From contig DCYB01000012.1 of assembly GCA_002331385.1 (NCBI GenBank), forward strand, positions 1-64,000: a stretch of 64,000 nt of DNA, given 5' to 3'. The DNA is from Comamonadaceae bacterium UBA2121. Lineage in GTDB: Bacteria > Pseudomonadota > Gammaproteobacteria > Burkholderiales > Burkholderiaceae_C. The notes below the pieces were generated by a model, which was given only the letters and a program-made list of their open reading frames with translations, was not told the DNA's origin and searched no databases. This document shows positions 13,532-23,692 of the stretch, piece by piece (the stretch's first letter is position 1; every line of letters begins with the position of its first letter). The position numbers and the translations under genes were made by a program.

Positions 13532-14470
13532 TCACTTCACCTCAAAACGCGCAACCTTGCCCCGGCCATAGGCCTCCATCGACATGGGCTGACCGCGCAC
13601 GATCACGTCCGTCACATCGGGGCGACCCACGGTCACCTGCCACGGTGGCTCACCAGTGGCGAAGATGGTTTCGCCCGCCGCCAGTTCGCGCTGCAGCATG
13701 ACGCCGTTCACAGCGCTGACGATCTTGATCCACGAGGCTTCGCGGGCGCGGATTTCCAGCGCCTTCGAGCCATCCACTCCCCCCAGCGGCAACGGCGCGC
13801 TGGCTACTGCCGCTGCCACCATGGCCGCTGTGATCGGCGCGCTCGAGCTCGATGCTGTCTCTGCTGGCGCCATGGCGGCTGTCATCGCGGTGGTGCCGGG
13901 CAAAGAAGCGGCGTCTGCTGGCTGCGCCGCCGGCTCGCTGGCGGGGTCCATGGCGGATACCGCCACGGGCTCGCTCACAGCGTTGCCGCCTGTTGCATCG
14001 GACGACTGGCGTTGCGGGAAAAAGGCCACGGCCAGCGCACCCACCAACAGCACGGCAACCGCGATGCCCACCCAGCGCGACTTGTTGGGGCGCTCGATCG
14101 GCGACTGCACCTTGAACCGGCCGGTCGGGTCCCTGAAAGACGCATTCAAGCCGCGCGTCATTTGCAGCGCTTGCGGTCCTGTCGAGGGGAGCAACGCCAA
14201 CACCTGCGCCGGATCGATCTTGAGCGTGCGACTCACGCTGGCGGCCAACGCGCGCATGAACACGTTATCGGGGAATTCGTCGTATCGGTCTTCTTCCAGC
14301 GCCTCGATCTTGCTCACCGGCACCTTCAGCGCCACGGCCAGCGCCGCGATGTGCACGCCCATGGACTCACGCGCATGACGCAGCAACGCCCCGGCCGTAT
14401 AGCCTTGCGCCGCTCCCGCGTCTGCAAAATTCTCCTGCATGTCGGCACCACTACCTGCCTGTTCACTCAT
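13532..14470 (-). CDS. rodZ: RodZ-like helix-turn-helix/DUF4115 protein
   Basis: A 312-residue bitopic protein matching the RodZ pattern. It has an N-terminal Xre-like helix-turn-helix (about 25-90), one membrane segment (133-151), an Ala/Ser/Pro-rich periplasmic linker and a C-terminal DUF4115 domain (about 230-312). RodZ links MreB filaments to the cell-wall elongation machinery. The chosen ATG has an AGAGGTG site 7 bases ahead and overlaps the end of pilW by 8 bases. Its place between pilW and ispG supports the call. Confidence 0.85.
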   Translation of the reverse strand: MSEQAGSGADMQENFADAGAAQGYTAGALLRHARESMGVHIAALAVALKVPVSKIEALEEDRYDEFPDNVFMRALAASVSRTLKIDPAQVLALLPSTGPQALQMTRGLNASFRDPTGRFKVQSPIERPNKSRWVGIAVAVLLVGALAVAFFPQRQSSDATGGNAVSEPVAVSAMDPASEPAAQPADAASLPGTTAMTAAMAPAETASSSSAPITAAMVAAAVASAPLPLGGVDGSKALEIRAREASWIKIVSAVNGVMLQRELAAGETIFATGEPPWQVTVGRPDVTDVIVRGQPMSMEAYGRGKVARFEVK

Positions 14471-15293
14471 TGAACGCACCTCTTTCGTATGCCAGCATTT
14501 CCTTGGAGTCCGGGAAGCGCTTGCGCAACTGGTCGGCCAACTGCCGCACGGTTGCCTGCTGCCCCAACGCACGCTCGATCTTGATTCCCAGCCACAACGA
14601 TTGCGCGCTGGCGAAATTTCCATTGTTCACACGGCGGATGTAGAACTGTGCTCGGCTGGCATCACCGCGCCGGAACGCAAGTCTGGCCAGCTCGAACCCG
14701 ACCACCGAGTTGCCCGCGTCCATCTCGTAGGCCTTGAGCAACGTGGCTTCGGCCTGCTCAAACTGCTGGGCGCGCGCCTGGCACACGCCCTTGGACATCA
14801 GGGTGCGTGCACGGGCTGCATAGCCCGGTGTGGCCAGCGCCTTGTCAAACAGATGATCCGCGTGCGCGTACTGCTCCTTCTGGCAGCGCAGCCATCCCAG
14901 GTTCTGCATGATGTCGGGATCGTTCGGGCGCATATTCTGCGCCCGACTCAGGTTGTCTTCGGCCTGCCCCACGTCATTCATCTGCATATAGATCAGACCG
15001 CGCAAATGGTAGGCATCAGCGAATGTAGGGTCCGTCTGAATCGACTGGGCCGCTTCTTCCAGCGCCACCGCCGTCTGCCCATTTTGCAGATAGTTGGCCG
15101 CCAGCTCCAGGCGAATCCGCGCGCGTCGGCGCACGTCGCTGTCCACGCTGGCGGCGATGCCGTCACTTTGCGGATGCGATGTGGATTCGGTGGTGGTCGT
15201 GCAGCCACCCAGACTCAGAAAAGCCGCCAGCATTGAGGATGTCGCCAACCCTGCCAGAGCTGCACGCCGCCATTCCACACCCCATTGGTTCAT
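14463..15293 (-). CDS. pilW: Type IV pilus biogenesis/stability lipoprotein PilW (PilF)
   Basis: A 276-residue lipoprotein with a signal sequence ending in LSLGGC, then tetratricopeptide repeats (for example AVALEEAAQSIQTDPTFADAY and NLSRAQNMRPNDPD). PilW/PilF is the outer-membrane lipoprotein needed for multimerisation and stability of the type IV pilus secretin. The ATG at MNQWGVEW has an AAGGGGGT site; a TTG 10 codons upstream would overlap rlmN. The neighbours rlmN upstream and rodZ downstream are the usual ones. Confidence 0.88.
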   Translation of the reverse strand: MNQWGVEWRRAALAGLATSSMLAAFLSLGGCTTTTESTSHPQSDGIAASVDSDVRRRARIRLELAANYLQNGQTAVALEEAAQSIQTDPTFADAYHLRGLIYMQMNDVGQAEDNLSRAQNMRPNDPDIMQNLGWLRCQKEQYAHADHLFDKALATPGYAARARTLMSKGVCQARAQQFEQAEATLLKAYEMDAGNSVVGFELARLAFRRGDASRAQFYIRRVNNGNFASAQSLWLGIKIERALGQQATVRQLADQLRKRFPDSKEMLAYERGAFNE

Positions 15294-15319
15294 CCTGACC
15301 CCCTTTGCCGATTCCCGTC

Positions 15320-16441
15320 TCAAGCAATAGGCTTGAGTTCGATAGTTCTGAGCTTAGCCATGCGTTCGCCAACCTTCGTGCGATCGCGCACGTCACCTGC
15401 AAGTTGGCCACAAGCCGCGTCAATATCATCGCCGCGCGTCTTGCGCACGGTCGTCACGATCCCCGCATCTGACAGTTTTTTCGCAAACATCGTGACCTGA
15501 GTCGCACTTGAGCGCTTCAGGCCAGAGGCAGGAAACGGATTGAACGGAATCAAATTGAACTTGCAGGACACATTGTCAGCGCCCTGCCCGCGTACCAAAT
15601 CAACTAGCTCATTCGCATGTTCAACAGTGTCGTTGACACCGTCAAGCATGCAATATTCGAAAGTAATGAAATCACGCGGCGCGTGTTCCAGATACCGGTT
15701 ACACGTCGCCATCAGCTCCTTGAGCGGATACTTGCGATTGAGTGGAACCAGATTGTCACGCAGCGGATCGTTGGGCGCATGCAACGAAACGGCCAGCGCC
15801 ACCGGGCAATCCTGCGCCAGGCGGTCCATGAACGGCACCACACCCGAAGTGGACACCGTCACACGGCGGCGCGACAGGCCATAGCCGTGGTCGTCCAGCA
15901 TGGTGCGCAACGCGGGCACCAGTGCGGTGTAGTTTTGCAGCGGCTCGCCCATGCCCATCATCACCACATTGGAGATGACACGCTCGTCCGTGCCAAAACG
16001 TTTGCGTAGAAAGTGCTCTGCATACCAGAGCTGCGCGATGATTTCGCCGGTGGTCAGATTGCGGCTGAAGCCCTGATGCCCCGTCGAGCAAAAGCGGCAC
16101 CCGACCGCGCAACCGGCCTGCGAGGAGATGCACAGCGTGCCGCGATCGTCCTCGGGAATGAATACGGTTTCGACCGCGTTGCCATCGCCCACGTCGAAAA
16201 GCCACTTGATGGTTCCGTCGGCAGAAATGTGCTCGGTCACCACGGGCAAGGCCGTGACGTGCGCGCAACCGCGCAATTTTTCGCGCAACGACTTGGCCAG
16301 ATCACTCATCTGGTCAAAATCGCTGGCGCCACGCTGGTGAATCCAGCGGAAAAGCTGAGTGGCGCGAAAACGCTTTTCCCCCAGGCCCTCGCAAAAAGCA
16401 GCGAGCCCGTTCAAATCAAAGTCCAGAAGATTCGTGGTCAT
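15320..16441 (-). CDS. rlmN: Dual-specificity RNA methyltransferase RlmN
   Basis: A radical-SAM enzyme that methylates C2 of adenosine 2503 in 23S rRNA and of A37 in some tRNAs. The 373-residue protein has the CxxxCxxC cluster motif in [11 protein letters not shown] (about residues 115-125). A later cysteine in the [10 protein letters not shown] region and the conserved C-terminal cysteine of [18 protein letters not shown] match the catalytic pair. AGGTG precedes the ATG. It leads the rlmN-pilW-rodZ-ispG run. Confidence 0.96.
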   Translation of the reverse strand: MTTNLLDFDLNGLAAFCEGLGEKRFRATQLFRWIHQRGASDFDQMSDLAKSLREKLRGCAHVTALPVVTEHISADGTIKWLFDVGDGNAVETVFIPEDDRGTLCISSQAGCAVGCRFCSTGHQGFSRNLTTGEIIAQLWYAEHFLRKRFGTDERVISNVVMMGMGEPLQNYTALVPALRTMLDDHGYGLSRRRVTVSTSGVVPFMDRLAQDCPVALAVSLHAPNDPLRDNLVPLNRKYPLKELMATCNRYLEHAPRDFITFEYCMLDGVNDTVEHANELVDLVRGQGADNVSCKFNLIPFNPFPASGLKRSSATQVTMFAKKLSDAGIVTTVRKTRGDDIDAACGQLAGDVRDRTKVGERMAKLRTIELKPIA

Positions 16442-16532
16442 AACGTCACCTGTCCATGTCCACGCGGGAAAAGCGCTTCAAAGCCAGTTGCACAACCCAT
16501 TGGGACACCCCAACGGGCGTGCAGTTCCCGGA

Positions 16533-16958
16533 TTAACGGGAATAGATGTTCATGCCGGGGAAGAAGAAAGCCACTTCCACAGCAGCCGTTTCAGCGGCGT
16601 CGGAGCCGTGCACGGCATTGGCGTCGATGCTGTCAGCGAAGTCGGCGCGGATGGTGCCTGGAGCCGCCTTCTTGGGGTCGGTTGCGCCCATCAGTTCACG
16701 ATTCTTCAGGATGGCGTTTTCGCCTTCCAGGGTCTGGATCATGACGGGACCGGAGATCATGAAGTCCACCAGATCCTTGAAGAAAGGACGCTCCTTGTGG
16801 ACTGCGTAGAACTGCTCGGCTTCCAGACGCGACAGGTGGGCCATGCGAGCAGCCACGACCTTCAGGCCGGCAGCTTCAAAACGGGCGTAGATCTGGCCGA
16901 TGACATTCTTTGCGACTGCATCGGGCTTGATGATGGAGAGGGTACGTTCGATTGCCAT
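16533..16958 (-). CDS. ndk: Nucleoside diphosphate kinase
   Basis: Ndk passes the gamma phosphate between nucleoside triphosphates and diphosphates through a phosphohistidine. The 141-residue length and the [12 protein letters not shown] start are typical. The active-site histidine lies in the [12 protein letters not shown] motif (about residues 115-127). It is 91 bases upstream of rlmN on the same strand. Confidence 0.97.
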   Translation of the reverse strand: MAIERTLSIIKPDAVAKNVIGQIYARFEAAGLKVVAARMAHLSRLEAEQFYAVHKERPFFKDLVDFMISGPVMIQTLEGENAILKNRELMGATDPKKAAPGTIRADFADSIDANAVHGSDAAETAAVEVAFFFPGMNIYSR

Positions 16959-17041
16959 GAGAAGACTTTCTGTTGATGTATGGGCTTTTTTACTTTTTGC
17001 TGAACCAGCAAAACCGGATATTCTAGCTTTTTGCCAAATCC

Positions 17042-18730
17042 TTACCGGTCGCGGCGGCGGTTGCCCTGGTTACGCTGCTGCTGACGCTGGCGCGAAAAAC
17101 TATCGCCGCCAATGTAGCCGACCGAGGTCTTCATCGGATCTGGCTGACCACTGCCGCCGCCACCGTTGCCACCACTGCGGCCACGGCCAGACGAGGCCGA
17201 GCGATTCTGATTCTGACCACCGCCGCCCTGCCCCTGGCGATTGCCACGGCCCGGGCCCGAACGGCCACCACCTTGCGGAGTGCGTTGGCCACCTCGCGCC
17301 CGGTTACCGCCGCGACCGGGCTGATTATTACCAGCCTGTGCGTCAATCAGATTACCGGCACCGGCAGCCTGCATCAACGCACGGATGTCGCGCTCATCGA
17401 GCTCCACCCACGCACCGCGCTTGAGGCCGCGCGGCAGCAACATGGCGCCGTAGCGGATGCGGATCAGGCGGCTCACGGCATGGCCCACCGCCTCGAACAT
17501 ACGGCGCACTTCGCGGTTGCGGCCCTCAGAGATGGTGACGCGATACCACTGGTTGGCACCTTCACCTCCGCCATCTTCGATGGAGCCGAAGGTCGCCACG
17601 CCGTCTTCCAGTTGCACGCCTGCCAGCAGGCGTTCCTTTTCCTCGGGCGACAGCGCGCCGAGCACTCGCACGGCATATTCACGTTCCAGCCCGAAGCGGG
17701 GGTGCATGAGCTTGTTGGCCAGTTCGCCGGAACTGGTGAACAGCAACAGGCCTTCGGTGTTCAGGTCCAGACGTCCCACGGATTGCCACTTGCCCTGATG
17801 CAGACGCGGTAGCTTGCGGAACACGGTCGGGCGGTTTTGCGGATCGTCATGCGTGACAACCTCGCCCACCGGCTTGTGATAGGCCAGCACGCGGGCTGGT
17901 GGCGGTTCGATGCGAAAGCGGATCGGCTTGCCATTGACCTTGATCTGGTCACCATATTGCACACGCTGGCCGATGTGGGCAGGCTCGTTGTTGACCGAGA
18001 TACGGCCTTCCAGGATGAGCTGCTCCATCTCCAGACGCGAACCTACACCCGCCTGCGCCAACACCTTGTGCAGCTTGGGGGTTTCGGGCTGCGGCTGGAG
18101 CACGCGCTTTGCAGGCGCAACGTTGGCATCTTCCTCGTCGCGGTCGATCTGGCCGGAGACCACATCGGCAAACTGGTAGCCCTCGTCCGCACCACTGCGC
18201 TGCGCGCCCTGGGGACGGCGACCATCGCGGCCATCCCTGCCTTCGCGCCCATCGCGGCCTTCACGGCGATCACCGCCACGACCCGCGTTGCGCTGGCGAT
18301 TGCCGTTGCGATTGCGCGCATCGTCACGACGCCCCGCCTCGCGCGGCTGGCGTTCCGCCGTGTCCTCTCCATCGGCCACCTCGGGCTCCGATGCCGACGC
18401 GGCGTCGGGTGCGGCGGCCACGGGATCAGCAGACGCCTCGGGCGCAGCAACGACTGGCTCCACTGCAGGCGCTGGCGCGACGGGAGCGGCATCCGCCTCC
18501 ACGGCGTCCACGGCCTCCACGGCTGTCTTGCGCGGAGCGCGCTTGCGCTTGGGTTTTTCCTCGGGCGCGGCTTGCTCGTCAGCGGGCTGGGCTGACGCTT
18601 CAGGTGCCGTGGCATCGGCCACGTCGGCATTCTTGGCGGCGGCCTTGGTCGTACGACGGCGCGGCTTTTTCTCGGCAGCGGGCTGTTCAGTCTCGAACGG
18701 CTGGTTTGCTGTCTGTTCTGGATCGTTCAT
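17042..18730 (-). CDS. rluB: 23S rRNA pseudouridine synthase RluB with long disordered ends
   Basis: A 562-residue RsuA/RluB-family pseudouridine synthase, about twice the family's usual length. The core has an S4 RNA-binding domain (about 215-275, [15 protein letters not shown]) and a catalytic domain with the Asp in GRLDLNTEG (near residue 320). The first 210 or so residues are Ala/Glu/Lys/Arg-rich low complexity, followed by an Arg/Gly/Asp stretch. The last 100 or so are Gly/Arg/Gln-rich with several RGG-like pieces. It overlaps scpB by 4 bases (ATGA). Confidence 0.92.
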   Translation of the reverse strand: MNDPEQTANQPFETEQPAAEKKPRRRTTKAAAKNADVADATAPEASAQPADEQAAPEEKPKRKRAPRKTAVEAVDAVEADAAPVAPAPAVEPVVAAPEASADPVAAAPDAASASEPEVADGEDTAERQPREAGRRDDARNRNGNRQRNAGRGGDRREGRDGREGRDGRDGRRPQGAQRSGADEGYQFADVVSGQIDRDEEDANVAPAKRVLQPQPETPKLHKVLAQAGVGSRLEMEQLILEGRISVNNEPAHIGQRVQYGDQIKVNGKPIRFRIEPPPARVLAYHKPVGEVVTHDDPQNRPTVFRKLPRLHQGKWQSVGRLDLNTEGLLLFTSSGELANKLMHPRFGLEREYAVRVLGALSPEEKERLLAGVQLEDGVATFGSIEDGGGEGANQWYRVTISEGRNREVRRMFEAVGHAVSRLIRIRYGAMLLPRGLKRGAWVELDERDIRALMQAAGAGNLIDAQAGNNQPGRGGNRARGGQRTPQGGGRSGPGRGNRQGQGGGGQNQNRSASSGRGRSGGNGGGGSGQPDPMKTSVGYIGGDSFSRQRQQQRNQGNRRRDR

Positions 18731-19713
18731 ATGGCTTTTCCTGCGTCCTCGTCGTCCGCGTCTGGTTGGTTGGGTGCGTCGGTCTCCGCGCCGGACTCTG
18801 CATCTGCGTGGCTGGCGGCCTGTTCTGGCGCTGGCGCTTCGCTGATGTTTTCGGGAGTCCCCTCTGCGTCGGATTCCACCGCCACCTGCATCTCGTTTTC
18901 GGGCTGTTCCTGTGGCGCAGCCAGATTCAGTTCTTGTCCTGCTTCTCCGGAGTCCGTTGTCAGTGCCTCGGTCGCATCGTCCGCGGCATTGCCCGACTCA
19001 TCCTCCACGGCTTGGGTCTCATCCCCAGTCGTTTGCACAAGCTCTGCTTGCGCGACTTGTGCGTCTTGCGCTGGCAATTGCGCCTCCGCGTCCGCCGCCT
19101 CGTCTGCTGCAACGTCACTCAACAGATCGCCTTGCGGCGAATCCTGAGCGGCGTCCCCCTGCAACTCTGGCCCCAACGCATTCAGCAGCGCCGATTGCGC
19201 GGAGGCTTCGTCGAGCACCGGCAACTGGTCCAGCGACTGCAACCCCAGGTCATCCAGAAACTGCCGCGTCGTCGCAAACAGTGCCGGGCGCCCGACGGTC
19301 TCGCGGTGGCCGATGACCTCCACCCAGCCCCGGTCTTCCAATTGCTTGATGATCAGGCTGTTCACCGTCACACCGCGAATATCTTCAATGTCCCCTCGCG
19401 TGACCGGCTGACGGTAGGCGATGATCGCCAGCGTCTCCATCGTGGCTCGCGTGTAGCGCGGCGGTTTTTCGGGGTGCAGCCGGTCCAGGAATTCGCGCAT
19501 TTCCGGGCGACTCTGAAAGCGCCAGCCCGATGCCAGCGGCACCAACTCTACGCCTTTCAGCGCCCAGTCCCACTGCAAATCCGTGAGCAGGCTTTTGATG
19601 GTGTCCGCGCCGAGCACATCGTCGAACAATGTCCTCATCTCGCGCACGGTGACCGGCTGCTGCGCACAGATCAATGCGGTTTCGAGGACCCGTTTGGCAT
19701 CCAGCGTATTCAT
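18727..19713 (-). CDS. scpB: Segregation and condensation protein ScpB
   Basis: ScpB is the winged-helix kleisin-binding subunit of the SMC-ScpAB condensin, which organises and separates chromosomes. Tandem winged helices occupy about residues 1-175, with the conserved [21 protein letters not shown] block. The remaining 150 residues form a very acidic Ala/Glu/Asp/Gln-rich tail, absent from short ScpB proteins. scpA is not adjacent. The stop overlaps the rluB start, a pairing common in proteobacteria. Confidence 0.92.
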   Translation of the reverse strand: MNTLDAKRVLETALICAQQPVTVREMRTLFDDVLGADTIKSLLTDLQWDWALKGVELVPLASGWRFQSRPEMREFLDRLHPEKPPRYTRATMETLAIIAYRQPVTRGDIEDIRGVTVNSLIIKQLEDRGWVEVIGHRETVGRPALFATTRQFLDDLGLQSLDQLPVLDEASAQSALLNALGPELQGDAAQDSPQGDLLSDVAADEAADAEAQLPAQDAQVAQAELVQTTGDETQAVEDESGNAADDATEALTTDSGEAGQELNLAAPQEQPENEMQVAVESDAEGTPENISEAPAPEQAASHADAESGAETDAPNQPDADDEDAGKAI

Positions 19714-19902
19714 GGTTCCGTCGTCTCGGAAAAAAGGGGCTGCCTGACTCGGCAGCGGCTCTGGACCTGGCGGCGAACTCAGCCGCGAGAGTCACCGTGC
19801 TGGAGCGGGGAGTGAATCCCTCCCGCGCAGCACTGATGGATCAGGATGCTCTCCATGGTGTTCGACCGGTCCGACCGTGAAGATCTGCGGCAACCATGCA
19901 AT

Positions 19903-20919
19903 TCATCCCTGCCCTGCATTGTAACGCAGGCCCCAGAAATCCATCGCGGCCACCATGTCTGCGGCCAGCGGCGCATGGAACACCATCATCTCACCCGTCA
20001 CCGGATGCGCAAACGACAACCGGAACGCATGCAGGGCCTGCCGCGCAATGGCTTCATTGGCCACACCGCCGTAGAGCACGTCAGCCAATAGCGGATGCCC
20101 GATCGACGCCATGTGCACGCGAATCTGGTGGGTTCTGCCCGTGTGCAACGTACACCGCACAAGGCAGCCCTGCACACAGTTGTCCAGCAAATCGATGTCG
20201 GTGCGCGCGGCCTTTCCGCTGTTGCGCTCCAGATCCACCACGGCCATGCGCAAGCGGTTGCGCGGATCGCGGCCGATGGGAGCGTTGACATGCCTTGGCG
20301 ACGCGCCAACCCACGGACGCTGCCCGATCGCCAGATACTGCCGACTCACCTCGCGTGCAGCGATCATGCGCACCAGCGCCTCCATCGTGACGCGCGTGCG
20401 CGCCACCACCATCAGCCCGCTGGTGTCCTTGTCGAGGCGGTGCACGATGCCTGCGCGCGGCAGGGAGCGCGCCTGTTCATCCCGCCCAAGCAAGCCATTG
20501 AGCAGTGTCCCGCTCCAATTGCCCGCCGCAGGGTGCACCACCAGACCGGCGGGCTTGTTCACCACCAGCAGATGCGCGTCTTCGTAAACGATGTCGAGCG
20601 GAATCTGCTGTGCCCGGAACGCCTGACTTTGCTGCGTGGGCCGCATTTCCACCCGCAATCGATCGCCCGAAGCGACCTTGGCCGACGCCTTGAGCGCCTG
20701 CCGACCATTGAGTTGCACGGCACCATCGGCCAACAACTGCTGGAGATAGCTGCGCGAGAATTCAGGAACGCATTCGGCCAGCGCCTTGTCGAGCCGGATC
20801 TGGTGCTGCGCGGTAGTTACGGTGAATTCGCGCTGCTCAGCGGGTTGACCGTCGGAATCCGGCTCGGCGTCAGCGTCCGCTTCGGAGCCAGAATCCGGCT
20901 CAACCTCTGCATGCTTCAT
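19903..20919 (-). CDS. rluD: 23S rRNA pseudouridine synthase RluD
   Basis: An RluA-family enzyme expected to make pseudouridines 1911, 1915 and 1917 in helix 69 of 23S rRNA. It has an S4 domain (IRLDKALAECVPEFSRSYLQ) and the catalytic Asp in GIVHRLDKDTSGLMV. The N terminus is acidic (PDSGSEADADAEPDSD). The start is uncertain: I used the ATG at MKHAEVEP (338 aa), but a TTG 26 codons upstream also keeps the frame open. It lies on the same strand just downstream of nlpD. Confidence 0.9.
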   Translation of the reverse strand: MKHAEVEPDSGSEADADAEPDSDGQPAEQREFTVTTAQHQIRLDKALAECVPEFSRSYLQQLLADGAVQLNGRQALKASAKVASGDRLRVEMRPTQQSQAFRAQQIPLDIVYEDAHLLVVNKPAGLVVHPAAGNWSGTLLNGLLGRDEQARSLPRAGIVHRLDKDTSGLMVVARTRVTMEALVRMIAAREVSRQYLAIGQRPWVGASPRHVNAPIGRDPRNRLRMAVVDLERNSGKAARTDIDLLDNCVQGCLVRCTLHTGRTHQIRVHMASIGHPLLADVLYGGVANEAIARQALHAFRLSFAHPVTGEMMVFHAPLAADMVAAMDFWGLRYNAGQG

Positions 20920-21018
20920 CCGCGCAGAATCCGCATCGGGAACCGCGGGAGAAAGGGGCGCGACCTGAGGGGTCGCGCCTTTGGTCTTGCGTGTCAAAAG
21001 AGAAGAAACTGTCGCCGC

Positions 21019-21924
21019 TCAGCGCGCAGGCAGATAGCGCGATGGGTCCACCGGCTTGCCTTGGCGGCGAATTTCGAAGTGCAGCTTCACGCGATCCGTG
21101 TCCGTGCTGCCCATCTCGGCGATCTTCTGGCCGCGACGCACGTTCTGGTCTTCCTTGACCAGCAGAGTCTGGTTGTGCGCGTAGGCCGTGAGGAAGGTGT
21201 TGTTGTGCTTCAGGATGATGAGGTTGCCATAGCCACGCAGACCGGCGCCCACGTACACCACGCGACCATCGGCTGCGGCCAGCACCGGATCGCCTGCGCG
21301 ACCGCCGATGTCATAACCCTTGTTGCGCGCCTCATCAAAGCCCGCGATCAACGTACCGCTGGCGGGCCAAATGAAGTTCATGGAGTCGTCGCCGGCCACT
21401 GCCGGCGCAGCCGGTGCGGGGGCTGGCGCGGGAGCGGGCTCGGATGCCGATGCGGTCGGCGTCGACGCCGTCGGTGCTGGCGCGCCCGCCTTGGCCGTAG
21501 TGGAGCCTGTCTTGCCCGCAGTGGCGGCAGACGTGGCAGCGGCAGTGGTGGTGCTGGCACGGGTCGAATCTGTACTGCCCGGCGGCACGACGCGAAGCAC
21601 CTGCCCCACCTCGATCACGTTCGCGTTTTCCAGATTGCTCCAGCGGGCGATGTCCTTCCAGCTCTGGCCATACTCCAGACCAATGCGGATCAGCGTGTCC
21701 CCCGGCTTGACGGTGTAGTAACCGGGCTTGCCCATGTTCTCGTAACCCGGCAAGGTGCGCGGGTCCACTGCCGGGGTGCCATTCTGGCTCATGCCAGAGC
21801 CGCCCATGGAGGTGCCACGATCTTCTACAGGCGCCCTGTTCACAGAGGTGCTGGAGCAGCCAGCCAGAATCATGGCGCTGCAGGCCACACTCGCCCAAGC
21901 GACAAGACTACGCGATACTTTCAT
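21019..21924 (-). CDS. nlpD: NlpD/LppB-type LysM and M23 peptidase-like lipoprotein
   Basis: A 301-residue lipoprotein: signal sequence with lipobox ILAGC (near residue 22), a LysM domain (about 70-115, YTVKPGDTLIRIGLEYG), an Ala/Thr/Pro linker and a C-terminal LytM/M23 domain (about 185-300). NlpD activates the amidase AmiC during cell separation. Zinc ligands of active M23 peptidases are not evident (GYDIGGRAGDPV where HxxxD is usual), which fits a non-enzymatic activator. It follows pcm on the minus strand with AAGGAATG as ribosome site. Confidence 0.9.
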   Translation of the reverse strand: MKVSRSLVAWASVACSAMILAGCSSTSVNRAPVEDRGTSMGGSGMSQNGTPAVDPRTLPGYENMGKPGYYTVKPGDTLIRIGLEYGQSWKDIARWSNLENANVIEVGQVLRVVPPGSTDSTRASTTTAAATSAATAGKTGSTTAKAGAPAPTASTPTASASEPAPAPAPAPAAPAVAGDDSMNFIWPASGTLIAGFDEARNKGYDIGGRAGDPVLAAADGRVVYVGAGLRGYGNLIILKHNNTFLTAYAHNQTLLVKEDQNVRRGQKIAEMGSTDTDRVKLHFEIRRQGKPVDPSRYLPAR

Positions 21925-21936
21925 AACAACATTCCT

Positions 21937-22707
21937 TCACGCAACCCCTGATTTTAGGGGAACGAAATTCACGGCCTCCAAGATAGTCTGTTTCAATCCA
22001 TGCGCAGTCTTATCGACCACAAGCAAGGACTGCCGACCATCCGGGCCCGCCATGGGAGCCACAAGCCGGCCTCCCACAGCCAATTGATCACACCAGGTCT
22101 GGGGCAGCATTTCGCCGCCCGCGGCTGAAATAATGGCTGCATAGGGTGCCCCTTTGGGGTAGCCCAGCATGCCGTCACCCAGAATCAGGTGCACATTGGA
22201 GAGTCTGAGCGGCCGTAAGTTCTCACGGGCCTTTTCGTGCAACGCACGAAGTCGCTCGATGGTGTACACCTCGCGCGCCACGCGCCCCAGCACAGCCGCC
22301 TGATAGCCGCAGCCCGTGCCGATCTCCAGCACGCGCCCCAACCCTTCTGTCTTCACGCACGGAGCGCCCAAAAGCAACTCCGCCATCCGGGCAACGATAC
22401 TCGGTTTTGAGATCGTCTGCCCCAATCCGATCGGCAAACTAGTGTCTTCATACGCCTGATTCACCAAGGCTGTATCGACAAAGCGATGCCGCTCCACAGC
22501 GCCCATGGCGGCCAGCACCGGGGCCGAGCTGACACCGCCCTCGCCCAGGCGGCGCACCATGCGTGCGCGCACCGCCGACGAATCCAGCCCCAGCCCCGAA
22601 GGCGCTGGTGCCGGACGCACGAGTTGCACCGCAGGGCGAGTCAATCCCGGCAGGGGCGCAGCAGCGCCTGGCAGTCGCGCGGGAAAGCCCGGACGGCGCT
22701 CGCTCAT
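21937..22707 (-). CDS. pcm: Protein-L-isoaspartate O-methyltransferase
   Basis: Pcm methylates L-isoaspartyl residues in aged proteins so that they can be repaired. The 256-residue protein has the SAM-binding motif [15 protein letters not shown] and the substrate-side [12 protein letters not shown]. Its N terminus is about 50 residues longer than E. coli Pcm and Pro/Ala-rich. A strong GGAGG site precedes the ATG, which overlaps the surE stop by 4 bases (ATGA). The order surE-pcm-nlpD is conserved widely. Confidence 0.93.
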   Translation of the reverse strand: MSERRPGFPARLPGAAAPLPGLTRPAVQLVRPAPAPSGLGLDSSAVRARMVRRLGEGGVSSAPVLAAMGAVERHRFVDTALVNQAYEDTSLPIGLGQTISKPSIVARMAELLLGAPCVKTEGLGRVLEIGTGCGYQAAVLGRVAREVYTIERLRALHEKARENLRPLRLSNVHLILGDGMLGYPKGAPYAAIISAAGGEMLPQTWCDQLAVGGRLVAPMAGPDGRQSLLVVDKTAHGLKQTILEAVNFVPLKSGVA

Positions 22708-23468
22708 GAAACCTCCTGCACCCGGGGAAGCGACTGGCCCCAGTAGCCAATGCGCTCGTGATCGGTCAGATCCACTTTGAGTGGCGTCATTGCCACATGC
22801 CCGTTCGCTGTCGCATGGAAATCCGTACCTTCGGCCTCATCCAGCGCTGCGCCTGCACTGCCAATCCAGTACATCAGTTCGCCGCGCGGGCTCTGCTGCT
22901 CGATCACGCGCTCCGCTGCATGGCGACGCCCCAAACGGCACACCTTCATGGAACGCAGTGCCTCGAGCGGCATGTTGGGAATGTTCACGTTGAGCAACCA
23001 GGGCACGCCACCCAGATGTTGTCCCGCCTGCAATTGCTGGACGAATTCGCGCGCCTTGGCTGCAGCGGCTTCAATTTCGCCCCAGCCCTTGTCCACTTGC
23101 GAGAAGGCAATCGCCGGAATGCCGAACAGATAGCCCTCCATGGCAGCGCCCACAGTGCCGGAGTAAATGGTGTCGTCGCCCATGTTGGCGCCGTTGTTGA
23201 TACCGGCCACCACCAGATCGGGCTTGTAGCCAAGCAGGCCAGTCAATGCGATGTGGACGCAGTCCGCAGGTGTTCCGTTCACGTAGCGAAACCCGTTCGC
23301 AGAACGCTGGACATACAGCGGCGAATGCAGGGTCAGCGCGTTGGATTTCGCGCTGTTATTGTGTTCGGGAGCTACAACCTCCACATCGGCAATCGTCTTG
23401 AGCGCATCGTGCAGGGCCACAATGCCCGGCGCCTGATAGCCGTCGTCGTTGGAAATGAGAATCTTCAT
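22704..23468 (-). CDS. surE: 5'/3'-nucleotidase SurE
   Basis: SurE is a metal-dependent nucleotidase and exopolyphosphatase linked to stationary-phase survival. The 254-residue protein begins [16 protein letters not shown], containing the metal-binding NDD motif. The conserved [16 protein letters not shown] and [10 protein letters not shown] blocks follow. I chose the ATG that places this motif at the N terminus, as in the family; an upstream in-frame start would add 15 unrelated residues. It leads the surE-pcm-nlpD run. Confidence 0.96.
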   Translation of the reverse strand: MKILISNDDGYQAPGIVALHDALKTIADVEVVAPEHNNSAKSNALTLHSPLYVQRSANGFRYVNGTPADCVHIALTGLLGYKPDLVVAGINNGANMGDDTIYSGTVGAAMEGYLFGIPAIAFSQVDKGWGEIEAAAAKAREFVQQLQAGQHLGGVPWLLNVNIPNMPLEALRSMKVCRLGRRHAAERVIEQQSPRGELMYWIGSAGAALDEAEGTDFHATANGHVAMTPLKVDLTDHERIGYWGQSLPRVQEVS

Positions 23469-23692
23469 GGTTGCAGAAACTGAATATTGGATTGTAGGTT
23501 GCGCGGGCGACAAAGTTCAAAGAGTGTGGTGAGAAAGGCTACATTGGTGCCACCTCGCAAAGATCAAACAAGCGCACCTATCTGCGTCCAGCGCGGCAAA
23601 ACCGTCGAAAAATATACGGGATTGTTCAAAATGACTTCATTCGCGCCATGGTCGGCTCCATCCATTCGCGCGGCCCGGACTGAAAGCATCCC

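Noticed and set aside
16995..17013. A perfect 8-bp hairpin (TTTTGCTG, AAC, CAGCAAAA) between ndk and rluB
   Set aside because: On the minus strand it is followed by A rather than T, so it does not fit an intrinsic terminator for rluB; it may only be a chance palindrome.
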